Shown here: positions 10,395 to 24,000 of the stretch, one piece after another
How positions within the stretch are numbered: position 1 is the first letter of the stretch
Layout of the letters: each line of letters starts with the position of its first letter
Source: Eremophila alpestris peregrina
Lineage: Eukaryota; Chordata; Aves; Passeriformes; Alaudidae
DNA: 64,000 nucleotides
Assembly: GCA_009792885.1 (NCBI GenBank)
Contig: WMCF01000012.1
Span: 12,079,447-12,143,446, forward strand
Direction: 5' to 3'
Position numbers and translations under genes: made by a program
Notes under the pieces: model-generated
Seen by the model: the letters and a program-made list of their open reading frames with translations, nothing else
The model's database searches: none
Told to the model about the DNA's origin: nothing

Positions 10395-13231
10395 AATATA
10401 TAAATTATTAGGATTCCTAAAAATATTAAAAATCCTGTTATTTGAAAGACATCTATCCATTGAAAGCACATTCTGGTCTTCTAAGAACTTTCACTACCAC
10501 TGGACTTTCTGATGGTTCTCTAAGCAAAAAACAAAAAACAATGTCACGACCAATAAGTAATAATTGAAAGCAGCTGTCTCAGTAAGCACTCTTTTTTTAA
10601 AGTTACTATAATTTAGGCAGATCCAGAGATGCTTAAGGTTAGTTTTAGCCTTTTATAACCTCAATATATTACAGGTGTCTTACATTTCATATAGAAAATG
10701 GAGGTATGTCTTCATGAAGTTAGACTGCCTTTTTGCCAAGCTAAATTTAACATGGTACTATTAATTGTATCTGTTCAGTATTCCCCATACAAACCAGAAG
10801 ATATTATTTCTCAATATATGTCCAAGGGCTGAAATAGTTAATAAATTGTTATTTGCTTTTAGGAATGAGGCAATCATTATGCCTAATCCAAAGTTATTCT
10901 GAACCTAAAATCTTTAGCAATTTGAAAATGTTAATTTTCAGGCAAATCCTAGTGTAATTCTGGATAAAAATTTGCATTAGCTAAGGATTTAGAATTAGTT
11001 TAAATACACATAGATTCTGGCATGAGGAAATGAACCCTAGGTGATTTTGAGATAAAATCTTCTTTCCTTAAGTAGGCATAAAGTTTAAAAAAAAAAAAGT
11101 AAGCAAATAAAAAGTAGAGTATTTATCTTGATAAAGGTACAGTTTTAAAATATTATCAAGCTGAAATATTGTAAAACAGGATTTACTGCAACAATAATTT
11201 AAGGTAATAGCAAAGATGTCATTTAAGCAATTTGCAAACCGTATATTTCCTTGCTGTGTTTGCAAGATTACCTTGTGAATCATCAGGAACCATAACTCAA
11301 AAAGCTTTTGATTTACATTTTTCTTGAGACCTAAAGGCAAGAAAGGACACTATGGATAAGATGAATAACTTGATGATCTACTGGCTTCAAATAAAAAAAG
11401 ACTGCCTTTTCCCAACTGGCTCAAGTTAGCACCTGGTGCATTCTCACAAGCTATCATATAGATATACTGCATGGTAAAAGATTGTCTGGATCAGTCTGTG
11501 AGAAGTTTTTTCATTATATTTATGAATAAATATAGTTACGGTCCTTAAAGAGCAGAACCTGAGACATTTAAAAGTTCTGGATCATGAGTACATTGGCTAA
11601 AATAATTTTAATAATTAAAATGTTGTTGTCAAACCAACTTTGTATAATATTTCTGTCAATACCACAGGTTTATTTTTGTGGAGGCTGCACTTTTCTGTTG
11701 AATGTCTGCTTCATTCCATTCAGGTTCAGCTCTGTCTGCAATTACTGAAACATCAGCGTGCCTTCTTGTAGCATATTAAGTAGTGTGGCTAACATCTGTT
11801 CGGTATTTATTTGTTCTCTTGGTTTTTATTCTCAAAGAGAAAGAAAACGAATGCTGGAGGTTTATTTATTTATTAATTATGTTATTTTCCCCCTGCCTTT
11901 GTGGAGATTTCCAGAATGTGCTGCTAAAGATTTGCATTAGAAATCAGGATCAGGAAAGAAAGCATCCCTTTACCTGGATTAGATAACAGTGGGGATCTTG
12001 TTGGTCCTCTGTTCCCAAATGACACTATTTATAAGAATAAATAAACTCCAGGATTTAATCTTAGAGAACAAACTTATACTGTGCTAAAGCAAAGGAAATG
12101 CTGACACCAGTTTTCACTGTAGGGTTAAAGATTATTTTTTCAGTGGTTTGTGCATACTGAATTCCATAAAGACAAGGAAAGCATCTGCAAATTTGTCTAT
12201 CTTCCATATGGCAGCCATGTAAAAAGGGAAAGCCAGGTGTGATGCTTTCAAGTAATCTATGCTGTAGGGAAATCTGTTATGTGGGTACATAAAGCCCAAC
12301 AATTTGCTTCAGTTCATGTAACTGTTGCAAATGTACACATAATAGAAGAAAGTATGTTTATTCTGAAAAATAGTCCAAAGTTGGTCTTGATAAAACCTGT
12401 TCTTAAGAATACAATCTATGCGAAATGCTTATGCTAGCAAATATCAAACAGCAGTCTTCAGAAAAGATGTTTCCAGTTGAGATTTAGAATATTTTTAACC
12501 TCTGTTTGGTTTGACTAGAATAATCTTTGAATAATGTATTCTACTATGGCTGCATGCTTAGGACACACATACATTGATGGCACACAATATTTGTCTAATC
12601 CCTTCTTATTTCCCTATGATTCCATTTTCTCATCTTTCAATTTCATGCAATTCCCTCTCATTCTTAGGTAGGAAAATACAATTACAGCATAAATATACCT
12701 TACCTTTCACTGGAATCTAGCAGTCTCTGATGCTCAGCCAACTCCAGTGCCAGTCTCCTGAGTGCTGCAGAGTCTACAAGGGTTTGGTATTGTATTCAGA
12801 TCGTCTAAAATTCCTATACAAATTGATTATGACAACAAATCTCTCCACATTTATATTAAACTCAAAACTTCCCTTTGTGACCCTGCTTCTTAAACAGTAA
12901 AAACTTTAAAATTCCTGCTATTTCTACTACTCTCTATAACAGAAGGGAATAATGTAAAAAAAGTTCATTTCATAAATGATGTAATCTTATTTAATTGTGA
13001 ACTTGAAAATTGCAGAGTTATTACAGTGATAGATTTAATGCAAGAACATTCTTGCACAAATGGTAATGCAAATGTAAATTATTGTGAGTTATTTACCCTT
13101 GGGAAGCCCTACATCTTGCAAGTTCCTAGTCCTAGATGTTCATGGTTCACTTCCCACAAAGCAAAACTATTTGATGCCTGTTGATAGGAAAAGAAAGGAA
13201 GGAAATGGACTCTGCAATTTAGGCTTTCGAA
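10395..13231. other. Non-genic A+T-rich unique sequence
   Basis: No coding, RNA or transposon feature is recognised over about 2.8 kb. The longest frames (for example 11068-11340 minus) resemble nothing I know. Confidence 0.5.
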
Positions 13232-13379
13232 AAGAAAAAAAAAACAAGAAACAAATAAACAAACAAAAAACCCAAACTAACAAACAAACAAAAAAACCAA
13301 ACCCACAAAACCAAAACAAAAACAAAAACAATAAAAAAAAAAAACAAAAACAGACAACAACAAGAAACACCACCAGAAA
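13232..13379. repeat. Long A/C-only low-complexity tract
   Basis: About 145 bases made almost entirely of A and C (AAAC, CAAAA, CCAAA units) with rare G or T. It is the longest of the A/C tracts. The plus and minus frames through it (Lys/Asn/Gln/Thr-rich or Phe/Leu/Val-rich) are composition artefacts. Confidence 0.92.
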
Positions 13380-14844
13380 ACCCTCCCTAAAGCAAACAAG
13401 ATCATTAAAAATCCAAGCACTGGTTTCTTTTATCAAGTGGATGGTACTCAATATTAAGTATGAAACTACAGGATTAAAATGCTACTTCATGATATTTTGA
13501 CCTTGATTCCCTCAAATATTTTCCAACCCTCCCTACAGGGAAACACCAGAATGCAAATTGCTTTAAGAAAAGAACATGTGGAGTAATCTGGGCATTTCTT
13601 TTTCAACAAGGATGATGAAGGGAACCTTTATTATGAAATTTATAATGTCAGGATATGAAAAATTATTTTCCACTATAAGAATGAATCTTGCAATATTTCC
13701 TGCAGAACAAAAAGTTACACTTCAATGTTTTGTTAGGAGGTTTTTGTGGTTCTATTTTTTTTTTTTTCTCCTAAGCACCTTCCTTTACTGGACATGTGAT
13801 ACATAATGCTTTGTAGCAAGAAGGTATACTGATCAAATGCTTCTAGGTAGAACTTAACATAGTCATGGCAGAGAATGAGAAGCTGTGATTGCATGCTAAC
13901 TTAGAGAGTAGTAGATGAGGCTTCTACTCCATAAATTGGAGAATTCCTCAATTTCCAAACAGAAGCACTTAACAAGAAAGGTTGACAAGTGCAAAAATAT
14001 CCAGTAATTGTCCACAGATGTCTTTATGGATGATGTCTTACACTTCAGATCTTCAAGAGACCTCCCAATAACTAGGAGCTTAACAGAAAAACTGACTGAC
14101 TGCTCCAAAGGAGCTAGTGGAAATAATTTTTTCATGCAACTATGTGTTAGCTGCAGGCATTTCAAAATACCTGGCACTCAGTCAAAAGCACTTTGAACTC
14201 CAAGTTCTATTATCACTTTGGCAAGCAGAAACTTTTGGGAGTGAGGTCTTAGAACAAGAAAAAATCCAAGTTTCTCTGCACAAATGTCACTTCTAATGGA
14301 ATGTTTCTGACATAAAACTTGTTTTAGAGAATTCATTTCTATGAATAAAACTCAAGCCTCTAAAGCAAACTGTTGTACTAGAGAAATGTGTTACAGATCT
14401 TGGATCTGAACTTTTTCAAAAAGAAATGCATCAAATCAATTATATCATCAAAAGAAAGAACTCTTTGGAGTTATGTTTTCCCATATTTATGTTATCTAGA
14501 TAGCCACTTTTTATTTCTTCCCAACAGACCCATGTATACAGATTATGTGAAAGAAAAACACAAAAGTGAGTGGGTTGCAAGAAACTAGACTTTTTCTTTT
14601 TCATGAATATTGACCTGGAGCTGTCTGAATACCAATAAATTTATCCAAAATTTTTAATGTAAAACCAAATTTCCTTTGGTTGCCTCCTTTAACTATGAAA
14701 CTGAACAAGGCTGAAATTTTCTTGTGTTCATGTGCAACAAAGATTAGGCCACAGAAAAACTGACCATCAGTCTGTCCAGATGAATAAACCAAGTATCAGA
14801 ACCCATAACAAAGTTGCTTTATTTTTCTGAGGAGTTTCTTGAAA
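13380..14844. other. Non-genic unique sequence
   Basis: Nothing recognisable apart from a T run at about 13757-13768. Confidence 0.5.
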
Positions 14845-14918
14845 TCCCTTCCCTTCCCTTCCCTTCCCTTCCCTTCCCTTCCCTTCCCTTCCCTTCCCTT
14901 CCCTTCCCTTCCCTTCCC
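14845..14918. repeat. CCCTT pentamer array ending at an assembly gap
   Basis: About 15 perfect CCCTT units form a pure polypyrimidine strand and run directly into Ns, so the true array length is unknown. Confidence 0.95.
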
Positions 14919-15073
14919 NNNNNNNNNNNNNNNNNNNNNNNNNNNNNNNNNNNNNNNNNNNNNNNNNNNNNNNNNNNNNNNNNNNNNNNNNNNNNNNNNN
15001 NNNNNNNNNNNNNNNNNNNNNNNNNNNNNNNNNNNNNNNNNNNNNNNNNNNNNNNNNNNNNNNNNNNNNNNNN
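14919..15073. other. Assembly gap (155 N)
   Basis: The gap is unsequenced. The left flank is the CCCTT array; the right flank is a run of 21 A followed by GAAGGAAAAAA. The gap therefore hides low-complexity DNA and perhaps the junction of two different repeats. Confidence 0.98.
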
Positions 15074-15094
15074 AAAAAAAAAAAAAAAAAAAAA
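15074..15094. repeat. Poly(A) run, 21 bases
   Basis: A homopolymer immediately after the N run. It may be the tail of something lost in the gap or one end of a purine-rich repeat. Confidence 0.9.
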
Positions 15095-18000
15095 GAAGGA
15101 AAAAATAGACCTACATCATAAGTAGTTAGAGTGAAGACTGGGAAGACTGGGAGGGAAGAAGAAAAAACTATTCCACTAATATTGAAAATTACCTAATATT
15201 CAACCATTTTTATGAACTTTCTGCTCTGTCTGGAAACACAGTGACAAGCTATAAGGATAACAAAAGAATGTTAGTAAAAATAAAGTGTTTTCTTCAGTTG
15301 TATGTTGTTAAACCACTTACAGGTGAATATGGATGTAAAGTAGGCCATGATTATGATTAGTGACATTTTTAATGACAATTAAGTGTTCTCTTTTCCATGT
15401 TTGAGATATGTAACATAAACTGAAATCTGCAGTTGATTGGTTTCAATTTCTAACAGCAAACTTTTCAACTACTAAGTAATCAGAAATGTATATTTTTGCA
15501 GCTGTAAGATACTGGAGCCCACTGAAAAGACCCAACAATTCTTTTAAATAGTTCGGTGGAACTAGAAAATTTAAAATGCTCCAGAAAGCAGGATGGATAT
15601 AGGAAACAAGGGGGCTAAGACATGTGGAAATGACATGCACCTGGCCACCCCAGTTGATTTTAGATTGGCAGCAGAAGGCAAACTGGGGGTGGAAGATGCC
15701 TTCAGCAGCTCTGCAGAAATACAAGAGGTTCTATGCCATTATTTGCACAAAGTTGTTCTCAGTCTTCAGTGAAGAATAAAGCCATAATTTATAGCAGAGG
15801 ATCTCAGAAGCTTCAGTAAGCCTTTGGAAAATTTCTTTATTACTGTAGGGGTTGAATACTCTGAAATAAAGCATAAGCGTAGGAAAAGGGTTTAGTATCA
15901 ACCACTGAAACACTCTCTCTCAGATATATTTTAAAGAAGAGATGTCACAATAAAATAGAAATGGCTCTATTTATGATTTAGATCTTTTCTGGATCAGATG
16001 GTTAACTTAAGATTAAATGTAAAAGAAGAAGACTAGAGAAACATGTATGCTTACCTCAAAAGGTTCAGGAGATTAGCAGTTAAGGAACATCTATGGCGGG
16101 AAAACATTTAATGGAGTTTAAGAACCATTCCATGATCTAAGCTTTTAATGATTTTGGAACTTTTGAAGTTTCCTTACACCATGTTTTAAATAAATTGGCA
16201 GAGACTGCTCCTAGTCTTCCAGAGAAGCAGCCTGAGCTCAATCTAACTTTTCCCATATGACAGCACTGAAAAAAAGCAGAGAAGATGGAGTCAAATAATA
16301 AAGTACATAAATAGGCATTTCCTCAAGAGTTTTACTCTTTAATTTTTCAGACTTAACTGTTAGATTAGAAGCACAGCTTTCCCAGATGAAGTCTTACCTC
16401 TCCATCCTTTGTCATTTTATTCTGACTACAGGGGGAAAAGACAGTAATTTTAGAAAATTTATGGTGCTGGTACATGTTCGCATCAAAGATGCCATCACAA
16501 AACCATTATCTACCAATTATATCTTGAAAATGGAATATTTAACCTCATTAGATGCTTCAGATTGCTGGCTGGTAAATTCAGAAAATGTCACATGACAATT
16601 AAGTTTTAATGGACTGACAGAAGGAGAGACACATCAGTTTTTGTGTTTAATCAGGGACTGGACAAAACATGAAATCTACCTACCTCCTCCTAAGAGAAAG
16701 TGGAAAAAAAATCAGATCACTCATAATTTAGGAATCCAAGCAAGGGACGTTCATTTTACCTAGTGATTGCTTACCCAGAGGAAATTCTTACACTTAAGGG
16801 CATTCTTTTTCCAATGAGCTCTGCTCTGTAATTATACACAAGATAAGTCTGTGATTTCCAGTGAAAAACTCTGCTTGTTTGGCCTCATTTCTTCCTGTCA
16901 CAGCAGTCTCCAAATTTGCATGAACACATGAGATGACTCCTTTATCCTGAGTCCTCTCATAATGCAGGCTACCTGCAGAACCATCTAGAAGTCAGCTGTG
17001 TTCTACTTTTTTTTTTCTGGGTAAAATATGGGAGTGAGTCTAATTTCCTTCTTACCCTGAAAATAGACAGTGGCTCAGCAGACCTATGAGACAATTTTAG
17101 ATTCTCGTATGTGGGTCAATTTGCGCAAAAACAGACCATTGTAAAAGGGAGAAGTGTCCCCTCTAACACACTGTGATTGCCTCAAGCAAGTGAAAGTTTG
17201 CTGCATTTAAATTGGAGGCTTTTCCTTCTGCCTCTAAAAAGCTTTATTTTAAGGCGTGAGAACAGAGAGTGTCTATAGGGAAAGAAGAAAGACGATTTGT
17301 CTGGGTCTTCAGGAGACTCTGTAAACCTTTGGATGTGGAATGAACTAATATCACCTGTTCATGAATTTTTAATAGAGTTCCTTAAGCACCAGAGCACACA
17401 CAGCACTTACCACGAACATCCAGAGACTCAGCCTTTGATGGGAATTCATCCCAATATTTTCAGCAAGTGCACTGAACTTGTAATGTGCAGTTTTGATGAC
17501 TTAATTCTGCTGTTACTAACCAAGAAACTGCATTTTAAAAGTGCAAATTTACTGAGGTACACTGGTTAACTCTTTGTCTGGCTTCTGATGAATAGATATT
17601 GAACTTCATAAAAAACTTGTAACTGAGTTGTGAAATAGTGATTCTATGTTTTGTGTGAGCTAGCCCATACTGCATGCAAAAAGCATAAACTTTCAAGTTA
17701 CATAGAAAAAGAGACCAGTCTACTTTTAGATTTAACTGTTACTATAAAAATTAAAAATTAAAAAAAAGGAAAAAGAAAAAGGCGTTCTTTCTGAATGATC
17801 AATAAAGTCAATTAAAAAACCCCACAGATTTGGGAAACAAAAGAGAATGAAAAATTTCCTTCATACCCTGTTTATCACAATGCTCAATGAGTTAAATTCA
17901 GTCTATCAGACGTAGCACCTCTAAATTGAGTCTTTGATTACCAGTTCTGAGAAGAAATTAAGTCCATTGTAAGATACAAACACATCCTGCACTTTCATTG

Positions 18001-21000
18001 GAAATTTGGGCTTGTCTGCCTAACTGAAATAGCTCTGTCCCAAAGAACAAAGTCCTGACTAGAATATTTTGAAGTAGCAAAAATGGTGATTTATATAAGG
18101 GTTTCCTTTTATATGAGGGCTTTCCTGTGTAATACCAAAATGCTCATGTATATGCATTCCCAAACCATGTGATTACCTACTATGACAGCAGTTTTCAGCA
18201 AAAATTTAGATAACTATGTCTATTATATTCATTATATAGTATCTGACGTCAATCTAAGTCTGTGAGACAAGGAAATATTTCAACCATTTTTCAATGTATA
18301 GCTCCTTAAGCAATTTTTGAAGCTTCCCACTTGTCTTTCATTACTTAATTACTGTAGACAATAATTTTCCTTGTGACTGTATCTCTTAAACTTCCCCTCC
18401 TATGTTATTTTATTTATAATTAGTAACAATTATAATGTTTTATATATTTTAAAATTGCTTATTGGTTTTATGTATTAAAGTGTTAGAATTTTATTGTGTC
18501 TACATAATATTATTTTTAAAAGTAGATACATCTCAAAGTATTTAAGAAAAGTGGATTCTAGGTGCTTGAAAAATGTTGACCTTTTTCGTACAAAGCAAAT
18601 TCAAAATCATATGGTTAGGTGAGATATCACTTAGTCAAAAATGATGTCTTATCTGTAAAGTACAATTTTGCAGCAGTCTCTGGAGAGCTACACAAGCTGG
18701 CTTGTGCTGTGTGAAATGATGGAGGAAAAAAATCCAGGACATTCACAATTTAAATTTTTGTCAGGAGTGAAGTATGATTCCTAAGAACGGAAGAAGTTAA
18801 CAGAATTACAGAAGGGGAAACATAATGAACAAACTTCAGGTGAAAATCCATATTTATTTAATGAATTCTGTAGAGCTATGATTTTCAGTGCTTGAGAATT
18901 AGGTCATCTGTTCACATTTGCTAAAATAGTTTATTGCTGTAATAATTAAAAGGCATCAGGAATTAAAGATGGCTTAAAATGAGAATACAATATTATCCCA
19001 TCAGGATATTTGATCATGTTTTATCAATATGCTTTCAGGAGCAAAATTTCCAAACTTTCTTGAAATTTCCACTGACTCAGTTGCATTTTAGCTTTTCTTT
19101 TCTGATTAAAAGTCCTGTCTGCAGCAGGACACCCAGAACCTGGGTGCAATGAGAATAGCAGCCAGGAAAGGGAAGTCAAACACATGCTACCTTAATGATA
19201 ACAGTTGCATAAGTGATGTTAAGGTTGTGATAAATTAACTCTGTTTCCCAAGATGTTCTGGAGATGGAGAAGAATCTCACCCCTTTTCTCACATATAGCA
19301 TGATAAAGGAATTAAGTAGACATATAACATAAATTTATGTCAAGATTCCCTAGGAGATTAAAACAAATGTATTTCTCATCTTGGATTTTTGTGTCAAAAT
19401 CCTGAATTCTCTTTAATTACATGCTTAAAACTTCAGGTGCCCATATTCTAAATTTACCAACATACTTTCATATCTGTTTTATATAAAATTTGGTGTCATT
19501 TGGTAATTAAAATAAAAACGTGAGTGCATTTAGAAATTTTAATGTTATGTATTTCAGAGGCTGTTGATAGTTGCCTTGAGAGTGCTTTCTATGAACTGGA
19601 ATTAAAGAGAATGCACATTGTATCCGACCTTACTGAGCACAAACTTTTCCTGATATACTTCTAGCATGTAAATATTTTGGAATAAATGAAGACAGCTTAT
19701 ATGATTTCTGTCACTTTTTTTTGTAGCTCACATCTCCCTTATGGAGAAGTGCTATACTGCATTTGCCCATACTCTCAGCAGATCCTTTCTGTACCTCTAA
19801 TATATGTACAGGTACATTTTTCTTCTTTTCAGTGCTACCCCATTACATTATTTTCCTATCAAGAGATGGCTAAACAAATTACATCGATTATTGCTCAGTC
19901 ATCATCAAAAAGAAAATAATAAAAGCCATTTTCATGAACTACTATTTATGTCAATAATCAGTACCTATGGCTGCTGCACATTAGCATTTCAGTATTGCTC
20001 ATCACTCTGTGCTTAAGTGTAATAATGTGTGTATCTTCCCTGGAACAATTCACTGAACCAGTGGCTGTGCCGGAGACCGCTTAACAATGAAAAGCCAGTA
20101 CAGTAAGAATTAGCACTTTCCAACCTGCATTCCACTCTTACAGGACCCAAATGCGGAGATTTTTCCAAGTAAGGCATATAAAAATGAGGAAAGCAGGGCC
20201 ATGGATGCATTCTGTTGTCTTTGCCATTTTCTGCACACATTTAAACACGAGGAGGAAGTCGGTGTTATTTTGTGCAAACCCCAAGACTCATTGATCCCAC
20301 TTATCACCAGTTTAGCAAAAGATTAATTTCTCTGCAGAGCTGATCTAAGTGTGTAAGGTTTGTGTTACAGCCCGAGGAAGCACTACAGAAATGTAGGGTA
20401 CTGTCTTGACAATGTGTGTGGGCACTCCTGTAAGACCCTAAGAGCTGCTTCAGTGCCTACTGGATCCTGGCTGTACCAAGTTCTTCACAATTTGCCACTC
20501 ATTCATCTCTAGGAGATGAATTAATTAGTGTTTTTTTTCCTTGTGTATTTCAAGTGGACTATATAATGTTTCAGTCCACCACATTTAATCCCTACTGGCA
20601 TTACAGTAAATTAACTCAAGTGTGGGGTGCAAGAAATTTAGCTGTAAGACTAAATTTCTGCATTCAAGGTTTGGGATTTTCTGCGGGTTTTTTACTAGTT
20701 ACTTTTAAGTTTTTACTGCTTGCTGTTCATGCTAATGAGTGATAACCTTGACAAGACCTTTGCATTCATTCCTATGATTATTTGGATAAAAAACACAAAA
20801 TGCCCTTCTTTCTATTCTGGCTAGCCATACAGCCAAATCAAGAACAGCATACCTCCATCTGTACAGGACACATGCTTTTGTGGCAGACAAAAGTACAGCA
20901 TTGTAGACACTGCAGCTGCAACAAGCTAGAATTTTAACTCGAGGGAACCCATGTCAAAGGCAGCACAAACAATGTTCTGTTCTAGAAAGCTGAGAGACAG

Positions 21001-24000
21001 TGCACAGTATTTTGTTTTGCAAGCTCAGGGCACCATTTGGTTTGCATTTCCTAAGAGGAAAACGGCAACAGAGAGCTGACCAACATACTGTTGTACTGCA
21101 AAAGTTGTCACTACCAAATGGTGAGAAAGCTAAGTGAGAATCACACTCAGGACCAACTGCAAGTGAAAAGTTCATTGACAGGAAAAACTCCTAAAACCTG
21201 TATTGTGGCAAAGGTATTATTTAGCCCTTCATGTATTAGGTTGAGTCCAGGAATCCTTGAGAAGATAGTGGAGTTCACAGAAAGACTCTGAAAATGATCC
21301 ATTTTTACACGTAATCATTTTTCAAACCATTTCACTACCTACTTGCATAAGAAAGATCACCTGTCTCCGGTGGAAACTTTGTAGATGTCACATTTTTTGT
21401 GTTGGCCAAAATCTTTGGAATGCATGTGGAAGCTCATCTGTGATATAGAGTGTTTGGAAATCCATGTATACTCTCTATAATTAAAACACAAATATAAAGA
21501 ATACTGGCTTTTAAATCCAGTTTTGTTTTGGGAAACAATGTTTCATTTAAGAAGAATGGATAATATTTAAGGAAATAATTAATTTTTCTATTTTCATGTG
21601 TCTTGAAGAATTTAATTAAATCGGAACTATATCTTGACAAAACAAAGCACCTCCAAATCACAGCAAATGCTTATTCACTCTATCTCATTAACAAGAAGTA
21701 AAGAAATGAGAATGTTAAGCATGAGACTTCTACTAAATGAAAGTTTATCTAAACTGTCACGTAACATTTAAAAAAAATCTTTTTAAAATTCTCATGGTGG
21801 ATAGAGCTCTCTGGAAAATTCATTCTATAAGCTTGAGTATGTTGGCTTTTAGTATAGTGTAAGGTTCAATTCATCTATATTAAATTAGAAATAAGTCAAT
21901 TTTTCATTTTCTTTAGCTTATTTGAGAAGTCAGATTTTGTATTTGTTCACCAATATGAAATGACTTCATTCAATATTTAAAATTATTTCAACAATTATTT
22001 GTATTAAAAAGAAAAAGAGTTTTTCCTACTACTCTTTCATCAGCTATTAAATATGAATACTTTATATTCACTGCAGCTGGTTTTAAAAGTTACACTGTAT
22101 TTATTCTATGCTTTGGTGGAAAGGCCTAATGCTTCCCAAGCTTTAAAAAAAACTGGTTTGCAGTTGTTCTTTATTTATTGTTGCAAATAAAGTTACTTAA
22201 CAAATACAGTTATTCTTGATCAATTGCATTTATTCCCCATCCAAACAATAATTTCAAAGTGAAGTGTGGTCGTGGGCCTTTGCAGAAATAGTTGGCTTGA
22301 ACTTCCAAAAACATTCAGCCTTCTCCCCCTCCATTAGCATGGGGATTTTTTTGTACTAGATAATCTTACAAAGCCTCTAAATTGGTAAAATGATCCTGAT
22401 TTTGTGATTGTAGGACCCTTCCTAGTTAAATAATTATCTTCTTCACAATGGCAGCTCACATAACAACTGGGTAGCGCTATGAAAAGAAAGTAGGATCAAG
22501 AAGAAAAACCTTTTCAATAAATGTGAGCCCATCTCTGCCTTCTCACTGTCCCCTCTTTCATGAGTAATTTGTCTTGAACAGGCTTGGTGTTACCAGCAGT
22601 ACCTTCTTTTAAGTACAGTTATATAATATTTTCCAAACCATGGAATAAGCACAATGGCAAGGAACAGATCCCTTTTGTGAAGGATAAACAGCACATTGTG
22701 GTGTTTAAGTCATGCATTATTGAAACTCTGTTTCCCAAGGAGCCAGCCAATTCAAGTAATTAGCAACTAGTTTGTTAGTTTTCCATCCTGAGGCCAAGCT
22801 GACAATGGATGACTGTACAATAAAGCTTTTTGCCATAAAAATGGTTTTACTTTGAAGATTTAGTAAATAGTTACTGTAACAATGTTTAATTTTTGAGATA
22901 TCTGGACAAGAAGTATAAGAGAGGTGCAGGAAACAATTATGACAGAAAATTAGTTATGTTTACTAGCCTTTATGAACTGGCTTTTCAGTATTCTGAACAA
23001 AGAGTACTTTTTATTTGAGAAATCATTAATAAATAGCATAGTTTCATCTTTCCTGCTGCTCTGTGATGATTTGTTTCCTTGTAGACATCTATGCATTTCA
23101 CGTACAGACCAAGGTTATCTGTTGCTAATCCATTTTTAGTTAAGCATCATGTACTTCCATTCTTACCTGGTCTACTAAAATAGGGCAGAAGGAGTAGCTA
23201 GGGGTGGTTCCTTATGTTAAAAAGCAATTTTGCCTTTTAATGAATATTCAGAACACAAAAAAGTATCTAAATAATCCATTATTGAAAATTTTGGCAAGCC
23301 AAAGGGTGAAAGTATGAACTGAATGAAAATAAGTATGCTAGAAGAGAAAGACACCAGTAGCTTGTACACAAATTAGTTAATTTAACTATACTTAAATATC
23401 TGCCTACACTTTTCTCATAAAAAGAAACATATGGTAATATCCTCATGTTCTATGGCAATATGACAAAATTAGACACTCATTCCATAGCAGTAAAATAAAA
23501 TACTGGAAATTTCTAAAAGTCCTGAGAGCATTGTATTTTTCTCTTTTATTAATCATGGTTTAAATTAATATACACTGCACTTGCAGTTACTCCTTGAGAC
23601 TTACACCAGCCTCTTATCAACTGTTAGCATTTAATATCAAAGTGTGCTTAACAAATCGTTGGCTCCCTCTTTTGCAGAAGTATTGTGGTATAACTGAATA
23701 CTTAGGACTATACAAGGCAGCAAACAGCAGAAAACAATATTTAAAATAATGGTGCTGAGACTAAGTATTCCTTGGCACAGGCTGAGATACAAGAACACTG
23801 TACAATTTTGACACTACCGTGTCTTTTTAATTTATTTCCAAATTGTTAATGGGAACAGTTTAGTCTATCAAAAGAAAATGTCTGCACAGACTCTTGAATA
23901 AACTGGGTTTTATGGGTGTAAAAATATTTATTTAAATATATAAAGTGTGTAATGTTTTCTCAAGTTTTTTTATATCCAATTACAAAATAGAACAATATTA

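Noticed and set aside
13084..13500. 138-codon Lys/Asn/Gln-rich frame and its minus-strand counterpart
   Set aside because: Both are read through the A/C-only tract and have no content outside it.
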